Made by a program: the position numbers and the translations under genes. The notes beneath the pieces are model-generated. The model made no database searches. It was not told the DNA's origin and saw only the letters and a program-made list of their open reading frames with translations. From assembly GCF_005239225.2 (NCBI RefSeq), contig NC_133284.1, positions 33,432,758 to 33,496,757 of the forward strand: a stretch of DNA of 64,000 nucleotides, read 5' to 3'. This document shows positions 37,971 to 47,117 of the stretch, piece after piece. The DNA comes from Populus alba (taxonomy: Eukaryota; Streptophyta; Magnoliopsida; Malpighiales; Salicaceae). Position 1 is the first letter of the stretch. Each line of letters begins with the position of its first letter.

Positions 37971-39862
37971 ATGGGTGAAGAGGGAATGGCAAGTGATGCA
38001 GAGAACAAAGCTAAAACAAGTCCAAAACTAACTTTATTGCCTCTTATTGCTTTGATATTCTATGATGTATCTGGGGGTCCATTTGGTGTAGAGGATTCAG
38101 TTAGGGCTGGAGGTGGCCCTTTATTGTCTTTGCTTGGTTTCTTGATATTCCCTTTAATTTGGAGCATACCAGAAGCTCTAATCACCGCAGAGCTGGCCAC
38201 GAGTTTCCCTGAGAATGGTGGATATGTTATTTGGATATCTTCAGCTTTTGGTCCTTTCTGGGGTTTTCAAGAAGGATTTTGGAAATGGTTTAGTGGGGTT
38301 ATGGACAATGCCCTTTACCCTGTATTGTTTCTTGATTACTTGAAGCGTTCGTTTCCTATTTTTAACCAATTAATAGCTCGAATTCCGGCTCTTTTAGGCA
38401 TTACAGTTTCCTTGACATATTTGAATTATAGAGGTCTGCATATTGTTGGATTTTCAGCAGTTTCCCTTGCTGTTTTTTCACTATGTCCATTTGTTGTAAT
38501 GGGTTTTCTTTCGATCCCTCGAATCAGTCCTAAGCAATGGCTAGCTGTAGATTTTAAGAAAGTAGAATGGAGAGGATACTTCAATTGCTTGTTCTGGAAC
38601 CTGAATTATTGGGATAAGGCTAGTACTCTAGCTGGCGAGGTTGAAAACCCTAGCAAGACATTTCCAAAGGCACTTTTTGGTGCTGTGATTTTGGTGGTGT
38701 CTTCATACTTAATTCCACTTCTTGCGGGCACGGGGGCATTGAAGTCGCCCTCTAGTGAATGGAGTGATGGGTACTTCGCAGAAGTTGGGATGTTGATTGG
38801 AGGGGTTTGGCTCAAATGGTGGATCCAAGCAGCTGCTGCTATGTCGAACTTGGGATTGTTTGAAGCAGAAATGAGTGGTGATGCTTTTCAACTTCTTGGT
38901 ATGAGCGAGATGGGAATGCTTCCATCTATATTTGCTTCAAGGTTAGTCATTTTGTCTTAATTTTTTTTTCCTTACTGATTTGGATTCCAATAATTGCTGT
39001 TTTCTTTGTTATTTGAAATTAATCTATTATGAAGCAATTCAAGCAAAATATTCCCCGTGACCTAATTCAATAACCTGAGACAATGCTAACAGGGTGAGGC
39101 TCAAACATAAATGCTGCACATCAATTTTCTTTTTCAGTATTTGAAGTTGACGTTTTCTTATATTTGCCAAATAAGCTCTTTTAGTGCACCTTAAGGATGT
39201 GGATTCCTCATCAAATTGATTGAACTACCTATGCTTCCCAGGTCCAAAGATGATCAACTAGACCGTAATATTTTGCACTTTTATTACATCATTTGAGAAC
39301 TTTTATGTGTTTCTGCAGGTCCAAATACGGAACGCCTACCATCAGCATTTTGTGCTCTGCTACTGGAGTAATCTTCCTCTCTTGGATGAGTTTTCAGGAG
39401 ATCCTGGAATTTCTGAACTTCTTATATGCTATAGGAATGCTCCTTGAGTTTGCAGCTTTCATAAAATTGAGGATAAAGAAGCCAGAACTTCACAGGCCTT
39501 ATAAAGTTCCCTTGCAAACACTTGGTGCAACACTGCTTTGCCTGCCTCCTGCAATGCTACTTGTTCTTGTTATGTGCCTGGCTTCTGTCCAGACATTCCT
39601 AGTTAGCAGTGTCGTTATTCTACTAGGGTTCCTCTTATACCCGACTTTAGTTCTTGCCAAGGACAGGAAGTGGGCCAAATTTGATACAGATGAACCAGGA
39701 TTGCCTTCCAGCACATCACTAGAAGAGAGCTCGGTTCTGCTACAGCCGCATCAGGAAGTAGCAGATGAGGCTTCAGTCAGCCTTCTTTCAGATCTGTCAC
39801 CAACAAAACTGGGCCAAGAACGCTGTGAAGTTTTGGTGGAAGGAGTTGTGAAAGAAGAATGA
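37971..39862 (+). CDS. PUT5: Polyamine/L-amino-acid transporter, PUT5 (At3g19553)-like, APC superfamily
   Basis: Two exons, 37971-38941 and 39319-39862, give 504 residues. The junction splits an Arg codon and continues [18 protein letters not shown]. Family blocks are clear: [20 protein letters not shown] in TM1, [48 protein letters not shown] and [20 protein letters not shown]. Hydrophobic segments fit the 12 membrane spans of amino acid-polyamine-organocation carriers. Relatives import polyamines or paraquat-like substrates and sit in the plasma membrane, ER or Golgi. I use the ATG at 37,971 ([13 protein letters not shown]), because the preceding in-frame GTG is not a eukaryotic start. No defect is seen. 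The 3' part of exon 2 is also present as a truncated copy at 42,921-43,352. Confidence 0.95.
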
Positions 39863-40434
39863 GAAGTCCATGTATATTTTTATGCTGTAGATCATACTAA
39901 GAAATTAGCTTCAACGTTATCACTAGTTTATAAAATACGTAAATTATATTAATGGCTTGTAAAATGTTATTCTAAAGTGCCGGACGGCTTCCTTGAATTG
40001 CAATAGTATTTCGATGTCTTGGCAGCTGAATTTTTCTCAGTGAGCTCCAGGAAACTCTGTAATTCTGATTCTTGCCACCAAGTAACTTCAGGGCAGAAGA
40101 GGGCGTGTTTCAATCTGCAAACCAAGTTTTAACCTTGGTGGCTTGAAAATCAATAGCCTGGTAGTCTGGAAAGGATTTTCAGTGCCTTGGAGAACAAAAT
40201 CTTATGTTCTTGATGGAATCTAATTATAATTCTTAAAAACTTTTCAATGCACTTCTGGCTTTTAAGCAAGCCTTGTTAGAACAAGAGTCTTGTGATTAAA
40301 TTGTTTCTTCAACTCAAATAGATCCCTGAACATGAGTGAGGGGAGGCTTATAATTAACTTTAACCCTGATAATATACTAATAGACTGACATGCTGTATTC
40401 AAAAAACAAGTTCAACTTGCGCCTTATTTTTTAA

Positions 40435-40628
40435 ATTGTCTTTTTTTAAAAAATAGTGTTAAATTTATTTTTTAAATATTTTTTATAATTTTAATGTAAA
40501 AATGTATATAAATAATATAATCTTAATACATTTTCAATTAAAAAATATTTTTTCAAAATACCACGTTTTGCATTACTAAACATACATATAATAGAATACT
40601 TAAGCGATCTTTTATAAGCTAAGACTAG

Positions 40629-40662
<34 letters not shown>

Positions 40663-41060
40663 TTAAACGTTCATTCATATTTGTATTACACAGATACTAA
40701 ATTTCTTTTGAAATATGAAAGCAAAATCCAAAAAGAAAATATTAGTGCTAGTCAATAAAAAAGATATGAATTTTTTTTTCTATTTGAGAATAAAGAATAT
40801 TTTTTAAATTATTTTATAAGTTAATACCATTATTTATATTATTTAAGATCATTAAAGAAAGATTTTTTTAAAAAAAATAAACAGATCTAAAATTAAAAGT
40901 AATTGGATTTGCAAAGATTTCCGAGTGTTTAATTAATTTTTAGTTTGGATGTATTTTATAAATAAATTTTACTTAAAAAATATTATATTAATTTTTTAAT
41001 GATTTTGATGTATTAATATTAAAAATAATTATTTTAATATATTTTTAAATAAATGCTGTA
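40435..41060 (-). repeat. Dispersed AT-rich repeats, family A, two copies, and (ATT)n tract
   Basis: Two AT-rich blocks (about 40,435-40,580 and 40,935-41,060) read TTTTGATGTATTAATATTAA and TTAATATATTTTTAAATAAA, matching the reversed family A wording. Between them lies an (ATT)n tract at about 40,632-40,660. They sit between PUT5 and the first ADA1-like gene and are missing from the equivalent part of the right duplication unit. Confidence 0.45.
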
Positions 41061-41128
41061 TTCAAAAAATCATCCGACCCCGCATGATGTTAATAGAACA
41101 GCAAACTAACAACCCTTCTGTCAAAGTG

Positions 41129-41134
41129 CACGTG
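41129..41134 (+). promoter_or_regulatory. G-box in the promoter of the first ADA1-like gene
   Basis: CACGTG within GTGCACGTG is preserved in the second copy at 44,378-44,383, together with flanking GCAAACTAAC and TGACTTGTGTCCT. Conservation between the two duplicates supports function, likely bHLH or bZIP binding. Confidence 0.5.
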
Positions 41135-41711
41135 TGTTGACTTGTGTCCTGAAAAACGACCCGCCAAGCGCTTTTGGTCTATGACTCCATGGTCTGCTTC
41201 TCTCCTCGCGGGGGAAAAAAAACACGAAGAGAAAAAGGAAAGAGTGAAAGAAAGAAACCAAAAATAGAGAGAGAAAAAGAAAAAAAGTCTTAAAGAAATA
41301 GTTGCAGAGTAACACAAAAAGAAATAAACCCAATTCACAGTTTGGTACGTACTTCACTCTATCTTGTTTCAATTTTCAATTAACCATTTGGTTATTGAAT
41401 TTCATTATAATCTCAAATGGGTTTCTGTTAAGAATTCTGAATTTCTTTTTTTAATCTGTTCAGTTTGTGTAACTTTGTTTTAAATGTTAAGTGGTGTTCT
41501 TTAGCTAAATTTATACTTGGGGTTTGTTCGTTTCTCATTAGAACTAGAAAAATGTGTGAGCTTTCATTGAATTTTGATGAGTTTTTGTTTACTGTGCTGA
41601 TGTCAATAGACTGTTTTTGGTATAGCCCTACAGGGTTTTTGGTTTTGGATTTATGAGGAAGCATTGTGAATCTTGTGATGTTGTGGGTTTTGCTTGAAAG
41701 TTAAGATTTTG

Positions 41712-41732
41712 ATGAGGATTTGGATTGGCTGA
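41712..41732 (+). other. Upstream ORF before the first ADA1-like gene
   Basis: ATG AGG ATT TGG ATT GGC TGA encodes six residues and stops 25 bases before the main start at 41,758, in another frame. If the leader includes it, it could dampen translation. The second copy has a different short upstream ORF (44,884-44,916). Confidence 0.4.
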
Positions 41733-41757
41733 ACTTAAATTGTTTTGGGGAGTGAAA

Positions 41758-42834
41758 ATGACAGTATCCAATCAAACATCTATGCGAATTGATACTTTAG
41801 AGCTCAAATCCTTGATTGTTAAAAAGATTGGGCAGCAAAGAGCAGATAAATACTTCTATCAACTTACAAGATTACTTAGTTCGAAGGTTACCAAGTGTGA
41901 ATTTGATAAATTTTGTGTCGGGATTATTGGAAGAGAAAATATCCCTATTCACAACCGATTTATTCGATCTATTCTCAAGAATGCTTGCTGTGCAAAAGTT
42001 CTACCATCCAAAGGTTTTAGAAGAGGGGGAAGTAACCTCACTGTTGCTACTGCAAATGGATACCAGAAAAACAGTCTTCAATTGCTTTATGGAGATGCCT
42101 TGCCTTCTTCCCCTCGCAAGGGAAGGTCACCTGTCAGTCGAGATCGCAAGTTTAGGGACCGCCCAAATCCTCCGGACCCACTTGAAAAGCCTCAAAGCGT
42201 AGCATGTGAGGAATTGAATGCAGGGGCACAAGAACAACAGAGTGCTACAGAGTTGCTTTCACTTGGTAGTAGACCCCCAGTGGAAGTTGTTTCTGTAGAA
42301 GAGGGAGAAGAGGTTGAGCAGATGACAGGAAGTCCTTGTGTTCAGAGTAGAAGCCCGGTCACTGCTCCTCTTGGTATTTCCATGAATTTCAGTGGATCTC
42401 GGAAAGCTCTTTCAAATGCATCTTTAAGCAGTAATTACCTTAAAGGGACTTGTCTGAGAAGCGGCGGACTACCTGATTCTAGATCATTAAGACATCGGTT
42501 GGAGCAGAAGTTGGAGATGGAGGGCATTAGCATGTCTCTGGACTGTGTTAACCTGTTGAATAATGGTTTAGATGCGTATTTGAAGAGGTTGATTGAGCCT
42601 TGTATGGCTTTAGCGGATTCAAGGCATGGAAATGAGTACTTGAAAAGAGCAAGTGGTCAGTTCGTTCCTGGTTTGAATGGGGCGTTACCTGGGAAACATA
42701 TCCATAGAGAGACAGAATCAGTTTATGCATCCATGTTGGATTTTCGTGTGGCAATGGAGTCAAATCCCCAAATACTCGGAGAGGATTGGCCCACACAACT
42801 TGAGAAAATTTCCTTGCTTGGGTTTGAAGAGTGA
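41758..42834 (+). CDS. ADA1: Transcriptional adapter ADA1/HFI1-like SAGA subunit (SAGA-Tad1 family), copy 1
   Basis: A single coding exon of 358 residues. The N-terminal block RIDTLELKSLIVKKIGQQRA followed by KYFYQLTRLLSSKVTKCEFD and IIGRENIPIHNRFIRSILKN is the plant SAGA-Tad1 signature (a histone-fold-associated region of Ada1). The centre is a low-complexity Ser/Pro/Arg linker (SPRKGRSPVSRDRK), and the C-terminal block is LEQKLEMEGISMSLDCVNLL through LKRLIEPCMAL, ending in NPQILGEDWPTQLEKISLLG. Ada1 is a core architectural subunit of the SAGA histone acetyltransferase co-activator, pairing with TAF12. The ATG at 41,758 is the first in-frame ATG; the frame upstream lacks one. The coding region is intronless, but a leader intron beginning GTACGT near 41,345 is likely. 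Its duplicate at 45,021 has the same length and about three quarters identical residues by eye. Confidence 0.9.
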   Translation: MTVSNQTSMRIDTLELKSLIVKKIGQQRADKYFYQLTRLLSSKVTKCEFDKFCVGIIGRENIPIHNRFIRSILKNACCAKVLPSKGFRRGGSNLTVATANGYQKNSLQLLYGDALPSSPRKGRSPVSRDRKFRDRPNPPDPLEKPQSVACEELNAGAQEQQSATELLSLGSRPPVEVVSVEEGEEVEQMTGSPCVQSRSPVTAPLGISMNFSGSRKALSNASLSSNYLKGTCLRSGGLPDSRSLRHRLEQKLEMEGISMSLDCVNLLNNGLDAYLKRLIEPCMALADSRHGNEYLKRASGQFVPGLNGALPGKHIHRETESVYASMLDFRVAMESNPQILGEDWPTQLEKISLLGFEE

Positions 42835-42920
42835 TAAATACTGTCGTCGTTTTAGTACTAAAACTGGTTGATGAAACTGGAAATCAGTTCCTAGTCACTG
42901 TACACCGATAATTAGTTTTC

Positions 42921-43352
42921 TTTATGCTGATGGAATGCTTCTTATGTTTTCAGCTTTAATAAAGTTGTGAATAAAGAAGCCAGTGCGTCACCGGCCTTAG
43001 AATGTTATTATCTTGGTGCAACTAGCCTCGATCTCGTTTCGTTGCTTGTTTTATATATGCGCCTCTGGCTTATGTGCAAAAATTCTTATTTAGAGGTGTA
43101 TTTTTTTTTTTTCTGGAATTCGTCATATACTAACTTGAGATCATGCAAAAGGTATAGAATGGATCAAATTTGATACAGAGAAACCAGCAGTGCCTTCCAA
43201 TACTTGTCTGCAGGGACAACCGGGTTGTGCCAGATCCACAATGAAGAAATAGCCAATGAGGCTTTAGTCAGCATTCTTTCCATTTCATCATGCACAGAAA
43301 CAGATCAAGAAGACTGAAGTTTTGGTGTAAGGAGTTTTTGAAACCATAGTGA
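42921..43352 (+). pseudogene. Truncated PUT5 exon 2 copy
   Basis: From TATGCTGATGGAATGCTTCT onward this stretch follows PUT5 exon 2 (39,425-39,862), including AATAAAGAAGCCAG, CTTGGTGCAAC, ATCAAATTTGATACAGA, GCCTTCCAA, GATGAGGCTT-like AATGAGGCTTTAGTCAGC and GTTTTGG...AGGAGTT. It lacks exon 1 and the first 105 bases of exon 2. An AGG Arg codon has become TGA early on, a central block is replaced by unrelated AT-rich sequence, and several indels break the frame. The copy was already truncated when it formed, since the duplication began inside exon 2, so it never coded a full transporter. Confidence 0.9.
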
Positions 43353-44377
43353 GAAGTTCATGTATACTTCAGTTCTGGAAATCATTTTTAAATTTTACTT
43401 CAACAGGGTCGCTAATTTAAAAATGATGTTCTGGTAAATGATGATCTTTTCAGTCGGTTAGTCTTTCTTATCGAGTTCTTGGAAATCCTGAAATGGTTGC
43501 CCGTGGAGAGACTTTTATGCCAAAGGAAAACAAGAGGGAAAGACGTACATGGCTCTCCATAATTCTGCCTCCTAGAACCGAAGGGGGTATGTTTCAATTA
43601 GCAAAGCAAAGGCAATTCCAAGCGATTTCAAGTTTAGTATCACTCGACTGGCAGCTTGGCAATAGTTTTGTCGCTTTACATTATAATTTTCTTTTATGCT
43701 GCTCAAGAAACAAGTTTTTCTTTCTCCCCCATAATCAAGTTGTAGCTTTCTGCATCTCCTCAGCTACAAGCTACGCCACCTGTCTCAGTTTTCACTACCC
43801 AGATCAAGTTTCGTTGAAAAATAATCAGAAACAGAGTTTTCTTTACAAATCAACCCAATGTACATCCTTTTTCAGGGTTAAATAAAGCCAGTAGCTGGAT
43901 TAATTTGTTGAAGAAATATAAGGGTAGCTACGACCCGACAACTCTTAGAAGAGTTTAAAATCTGAAAATTTCTAATATCTGTGAAATAAATTATTCATGT
44001 TCTATTGTTTTGAATAAATCAAAGAAATTAAACAAAACTATCCAGACTCTCAGACCAAATTATAGAAAGTACCCCAGCGTGAATAAACATTTGATCAGAT
44101 TACAGAAATCCGATCATGATCAAACCACAAGAAATACAATTGTGGTGCATATTAGTTAGTCCAAAGTACTTGCCAGAAAACGAAAATAATAAATATTTTT
44201 CTTTTATTTCTTCTTCTTTTTTTTTCTTTTTTCTTTTTTTCTCTATAGGTAGTAGAAAGCTTTTCAGTTTTCACCCGCATGATCTGTGTTGTGGACATTC
44301 CTTTCATGCAGAACATGTAGGAAAACAAAATTAGTTTTTTTTAAAAAAAAGCAAACTAACAGGTCTTTCTGAAAGTG

Positions 44378-44383
44378 CACGTG
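44378..44383 (+). promoter_or_regulatory. G-box in the promoter of the second ADA1-like gene
   Basis: CACGTG conserved with 41,129-41,134 after the duplication. A telo-box AAACCCTAA at 44,540-44,548 is present only in this copy. Confidence 0.5.
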
Positions 44384-45020
44384 ACATGTGTTGTGTGACT
44401 TGTGTCCTAAAACAAGCCCCTGAGACGTCCTTACTGGCTGCGGTCTGTTTCTAGACACCCAAAAGCACATTACCAGCTAAAAAAGAGGTGTTGCGTCAAC
44501 GGGAAAACCATTGCTTGCACGAGCACAGACTAACATTGGAAACCCTAATTCCAACTGGGTACGTATCTCTTCTACTTTGTTTTAATTCAAAATTAGCCAT
44601 TTGGGTTTTCGATTTTCATTGAAATCTTAAATGGGTTTCTATTATTTTTTCAATTCGATTCTTAAATTCCCCTAATTGTCTTTCCATCTCCGGAAATTCT
44701 GTTCATGTAGTTCTTAAATTAAAATAATTATATTCCCTTTTTTGGTTGTGAATATTTTTATATTAAACATTACAAGCTGTTATTTTAGCTGAATTTGCAC
44801 CTAGGCTTTTTTAATGTTTGATTAGAACTAGAAAAAATGTGTAAACTTTGTTGAATTTTGATGTATTTCTGGTTACTATGCAGATGGGAACGGTGCTCAG
44901 GGAATTAGGGTTTTAGGTTTTAGATATTTGAAGAAGCATATTAATGATGTGGGTTTTGCTTTAAAGTTCAAGATTTTGGATTTGGTGAAGATAGATAATT
45001 TTTTAGAGAGAGTTGAAACA

Positions 45021-46097
45021 ATGGGGTCGAATGAAATGAATAGTCGAATTGATACTTTGGAGCTCAAATCTTTGATTCTTAAAAAGTTTGGGCATCAAAG
45101 AGCAGATAAATACTTTGATCAGCTTGCAAGATTGTTTAGTTTGAAGATTACCAAATGTGAATTTGATAAGTTTTGTCTTAGGATTATTGGTAGGGAAAAT
45201 ATCTCTCTTCACAACCACTTTATTAGATCTATTCTCAAGAATACTTGCCTTGGGAAAGTTCCACCGCACACGGGTGTTGAAAGAGCAGGAAGTAACCTTA
45301 CTGTTAAAACTGCAAATGGATATAAGAGAAATTGTCTTCAGTCGCTTTACAGGGATGCCTTTCCTTCTTCCCCGCGCAAGGGGAGATCGCCTGTTAGTCG
45401 AGATCGCAAGTGTAGGGACCGCCCAAGTCCTCTGGGCCCACTTGGTAAGCCCCAAAGCATGGCATGTGAGGAATTGAATTCCAGGGCCCAAGAGCAGCAA
45501 AGCGCTACAGAATTGCTTTCACTTGGCAGCAGACCTCCAATTGAATTTGCTTCTGTGGAAGATGGAGAAGAGGTTGAGCAAATGGCAGTAAGCCCTGGTG
45601 TTCAGAGTAGAAGCCCAGTTACGGCTCCTTACGGTATATTGATGAATCTAGGTGGATCCCGTAAAGCGCTTTCAAATATTTCTAAAGGGAGTAATTACAT
45701 TCCAGAGACCTGTCTAAATAGAGGAGAGCTACCAGACACAAGATCATTAAGAAGTCATTTGGAGCAGAAGTTGGAGATGGAGGGCATCGGTGTGTCCTTG
45801 GACTGTGTTAACCTGCTAAATAATGGGTTGGATGTGTATTTGAAGAGGTTGATTGAGCCTTGTATGGCTCTTGCTGGATCAAGGTGTGATAATGAGCAGT
45901 TGAAAAGTTCAAGTGGTGAGTTCATTCCTGGTCTGAATGGAACATTACCTGGGAGATATGCACAAAGACAGAGAAAATCAGTTAATGCATCCATGTTGGA
46001 TTTTCATTTTACAATGGAGTCAAATCCCCAGATACTCGGGGAGGATTGGCCCGTGCAACTTGAAAAAATTTCCTTGCGTGGTTTTGAAGAGCGATAA
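45021..46097 (+). CDS. ADA1: Transcriptional adapter ADA1/HFI1-like SAGA subunit (SAGA-Tad1 family), copy 2
   Basis: A single coding exon of 358 residues, a tandem paralogue of 41,758-42,834. It keeps all family blocks: RIDTLELKSLILKKFGHQRA, CEFDKFCLRIIGRENISLHN, SPRKGRSPVSRDRK, LEQKLEMEGIGVSLDCVNLL and NPQILGEDWPVQLEKISLRG. Differences concentrate in the linker and the variable loop after residue 80, as expected under purifying selection rather than decay. The start is the ATG at 45,021 (MGSNEMNSRIDTLEL); the open frame extends 31 codons upstream without another ATG. A short upstream ORF of ten codons lies at 44,884-44,916, just after a TATGCAG acceptor that probably ends the leader intron begun at about 44,560. 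Convergent with the Mpv17-family gene. Confidence 0.9.
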   Translation: MGSNEMNSRIDTLELKSLILKKFGHQRADKYFDQLARLFSLKITKCEFDKFCLRIIGRENISLHNHFIRSILKNTCLGKVPPHTGVERAGSNLTVKTANGYKRNCLQSLYRDAFPSSPRKGRSPVSRDRKCRDRPSPLGPLGKPQSMACEELNSRAQEQQSATELLSLGSRPPIEFASVEDGEEVEQMAVSPGVQSRSPVTAPYGILMNLGGSRKALSNISKGSNYIPETCLNRGELPDTRSLRSHLEQKLEMEGIGVSLDCVNLLNNGLDVYLKRLIEPCMALAGSRCDNEQLKSSSGEFIPGLNGTLPGRYAQRQRKSVNASMLDFHFTMESNPQILGEDWPVQLEKISLRGFEER

Positions 46098-46189
46098 ATA
46101 ATACCTTCTTCACTGTTGTATTAGAATTAAGTGGTGGATGAAATGGGTTTTCAGTTGATAGTCACTTACATAGATAATTCAGTTTTTTG

Positions 46190-47117
46190 AATCGATCATT
46201 TACTCCAATTTTGCTCTCCTCGCTCTCCTCTTGGCGTGGAGCTTTACAGACAGTCCCAAGGGGAGTAATAACTAGCAGAAGCTGTGGAAATCTTTGGTCA
46301 GCTTGACCAGGTTGCCTTTAAATGCCAGCAGTCATAATCGTTGAAGGGAAACTTGTTTATACAGTACAGTGTAATTCTAGATACAGGTTAGAGCTTAGCT
46401 ATTTTAGGAAATTTACACGATTCTTCTACCAATCTCTTTTGGATTTTGCCTCCCTGTAGTGTGTTGGGTTATCAATGAACAAAAGTTTCATTGATTTGGA
46501 ATGATGTTTACTTGTTAACAAAATTTCATTTTGCATCTAATCACCTCATCCTCACAATTGCGATTTGGAAGACTGGTGACTCGGTATCGAATCTGATGTG
46601 AATTGCTGAATTTTGAATCCTATTGTTCCCAGTAAGGTCTGAAACTTTCTGCTATAGAAGGTGAAAACTAATGTTTATAGAGTAGACAGTGCAATTATCT
46701 ATGCTTATTCTTCTGCAGTATCAATTTTTCCAAAAATATTAACATTGTTCCCTTTGTCAGCTTTTTAAAAATGGAGTTTGATATAAATTAAACGTAATCC
46801 CAGAGGGCAATGTTTCAAAGAGATGTTTCCAATGACATTAAGCCATTGCTTTACAAAACACTAAGTTCTACTTTACAAATCTGGTAAATTGTCTCAAAAC
46901 AATCATGAGAAGACAAGATCAGGTTGCTATTCTCAATTATATCAGAAATCTAACTCGCATGTTCAGCCATCGTACTATTTTAGATACCATAACAGCATGT
47001 CATTGAAGGCATCATTGAGTTTCGTTGAACTGGTTATGTACGCAACCACCAGTGCAGGGCTGTGTAGTTAGGAGACATGATTTTGGTGAAGGAATGAATT
47101 GGTAAGCATTGAGCCCA
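46190..47117. other. Convergent intergenic region (two 3' untranslated regions)
   Basis: This holds the 3' ends of the plus-strand ADA1-like copy 2 and the minus-strand Mpv17-family gene. No additional gene is seen, and short open frames here carry no recognisable motif. Confidence 0.5.

Larger units (their letters stand above)
39424..42920 (+). repeat. Direct tandem duplication, left unit
   Basis: This unit starts inside PUT5 exon 2 and ends about 85 bases after the first ADA1-like gene. It matches 42,921-46,189: PUT5 exon 2 with the truncated PUT5 copy, promoter words around a CACGTG G-box (41,129 and 44,378), a leader-intron donor GTACGT (about 41,345 and 44,560), the ADA1-like coding region and its 3' flank. 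The left unit has extra AT-rich family A repeats at 40.4-41.06 kb, which explain part of the length difference. Boundaries are good to about five bases at the internal junction and rougher elsewhere. Confidence 0.85.
42921..46189 (+). repeat. Direct tandem duplication, right unit
   Basis: This is the second copy of the PUT5-tail plus ADA1 segment. The internal junction near 42,921 joins the ADA1 3' flank (GATAATTAGTTTTC, equivalent to GATAATTCAGTTTT near 46,175) directly to PUT5 exon 2 sequence. The spacer 43,353-44,340 still resembles the PUT5 downstream flank in places (for example GTATGTTTCAATTAGCAAA versus GTGTTTCAATCTGCAAA). It contains no further gene. Confidence 0.85.

Noticed and set aside
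41090..41372. Two overlapping minus-strand frames of about 82 codons
   Set aside because: Phe/Ser/Leu-rich reading of the A/G-rich promoter and leader of ADA1 copy 1. No splice context or homologue.
45003..45500. Minus-strand open frame of 165 codons
   Set aside because: Antisense to ADA1-like copy 2, whose coding frame is supported by its paralogue.
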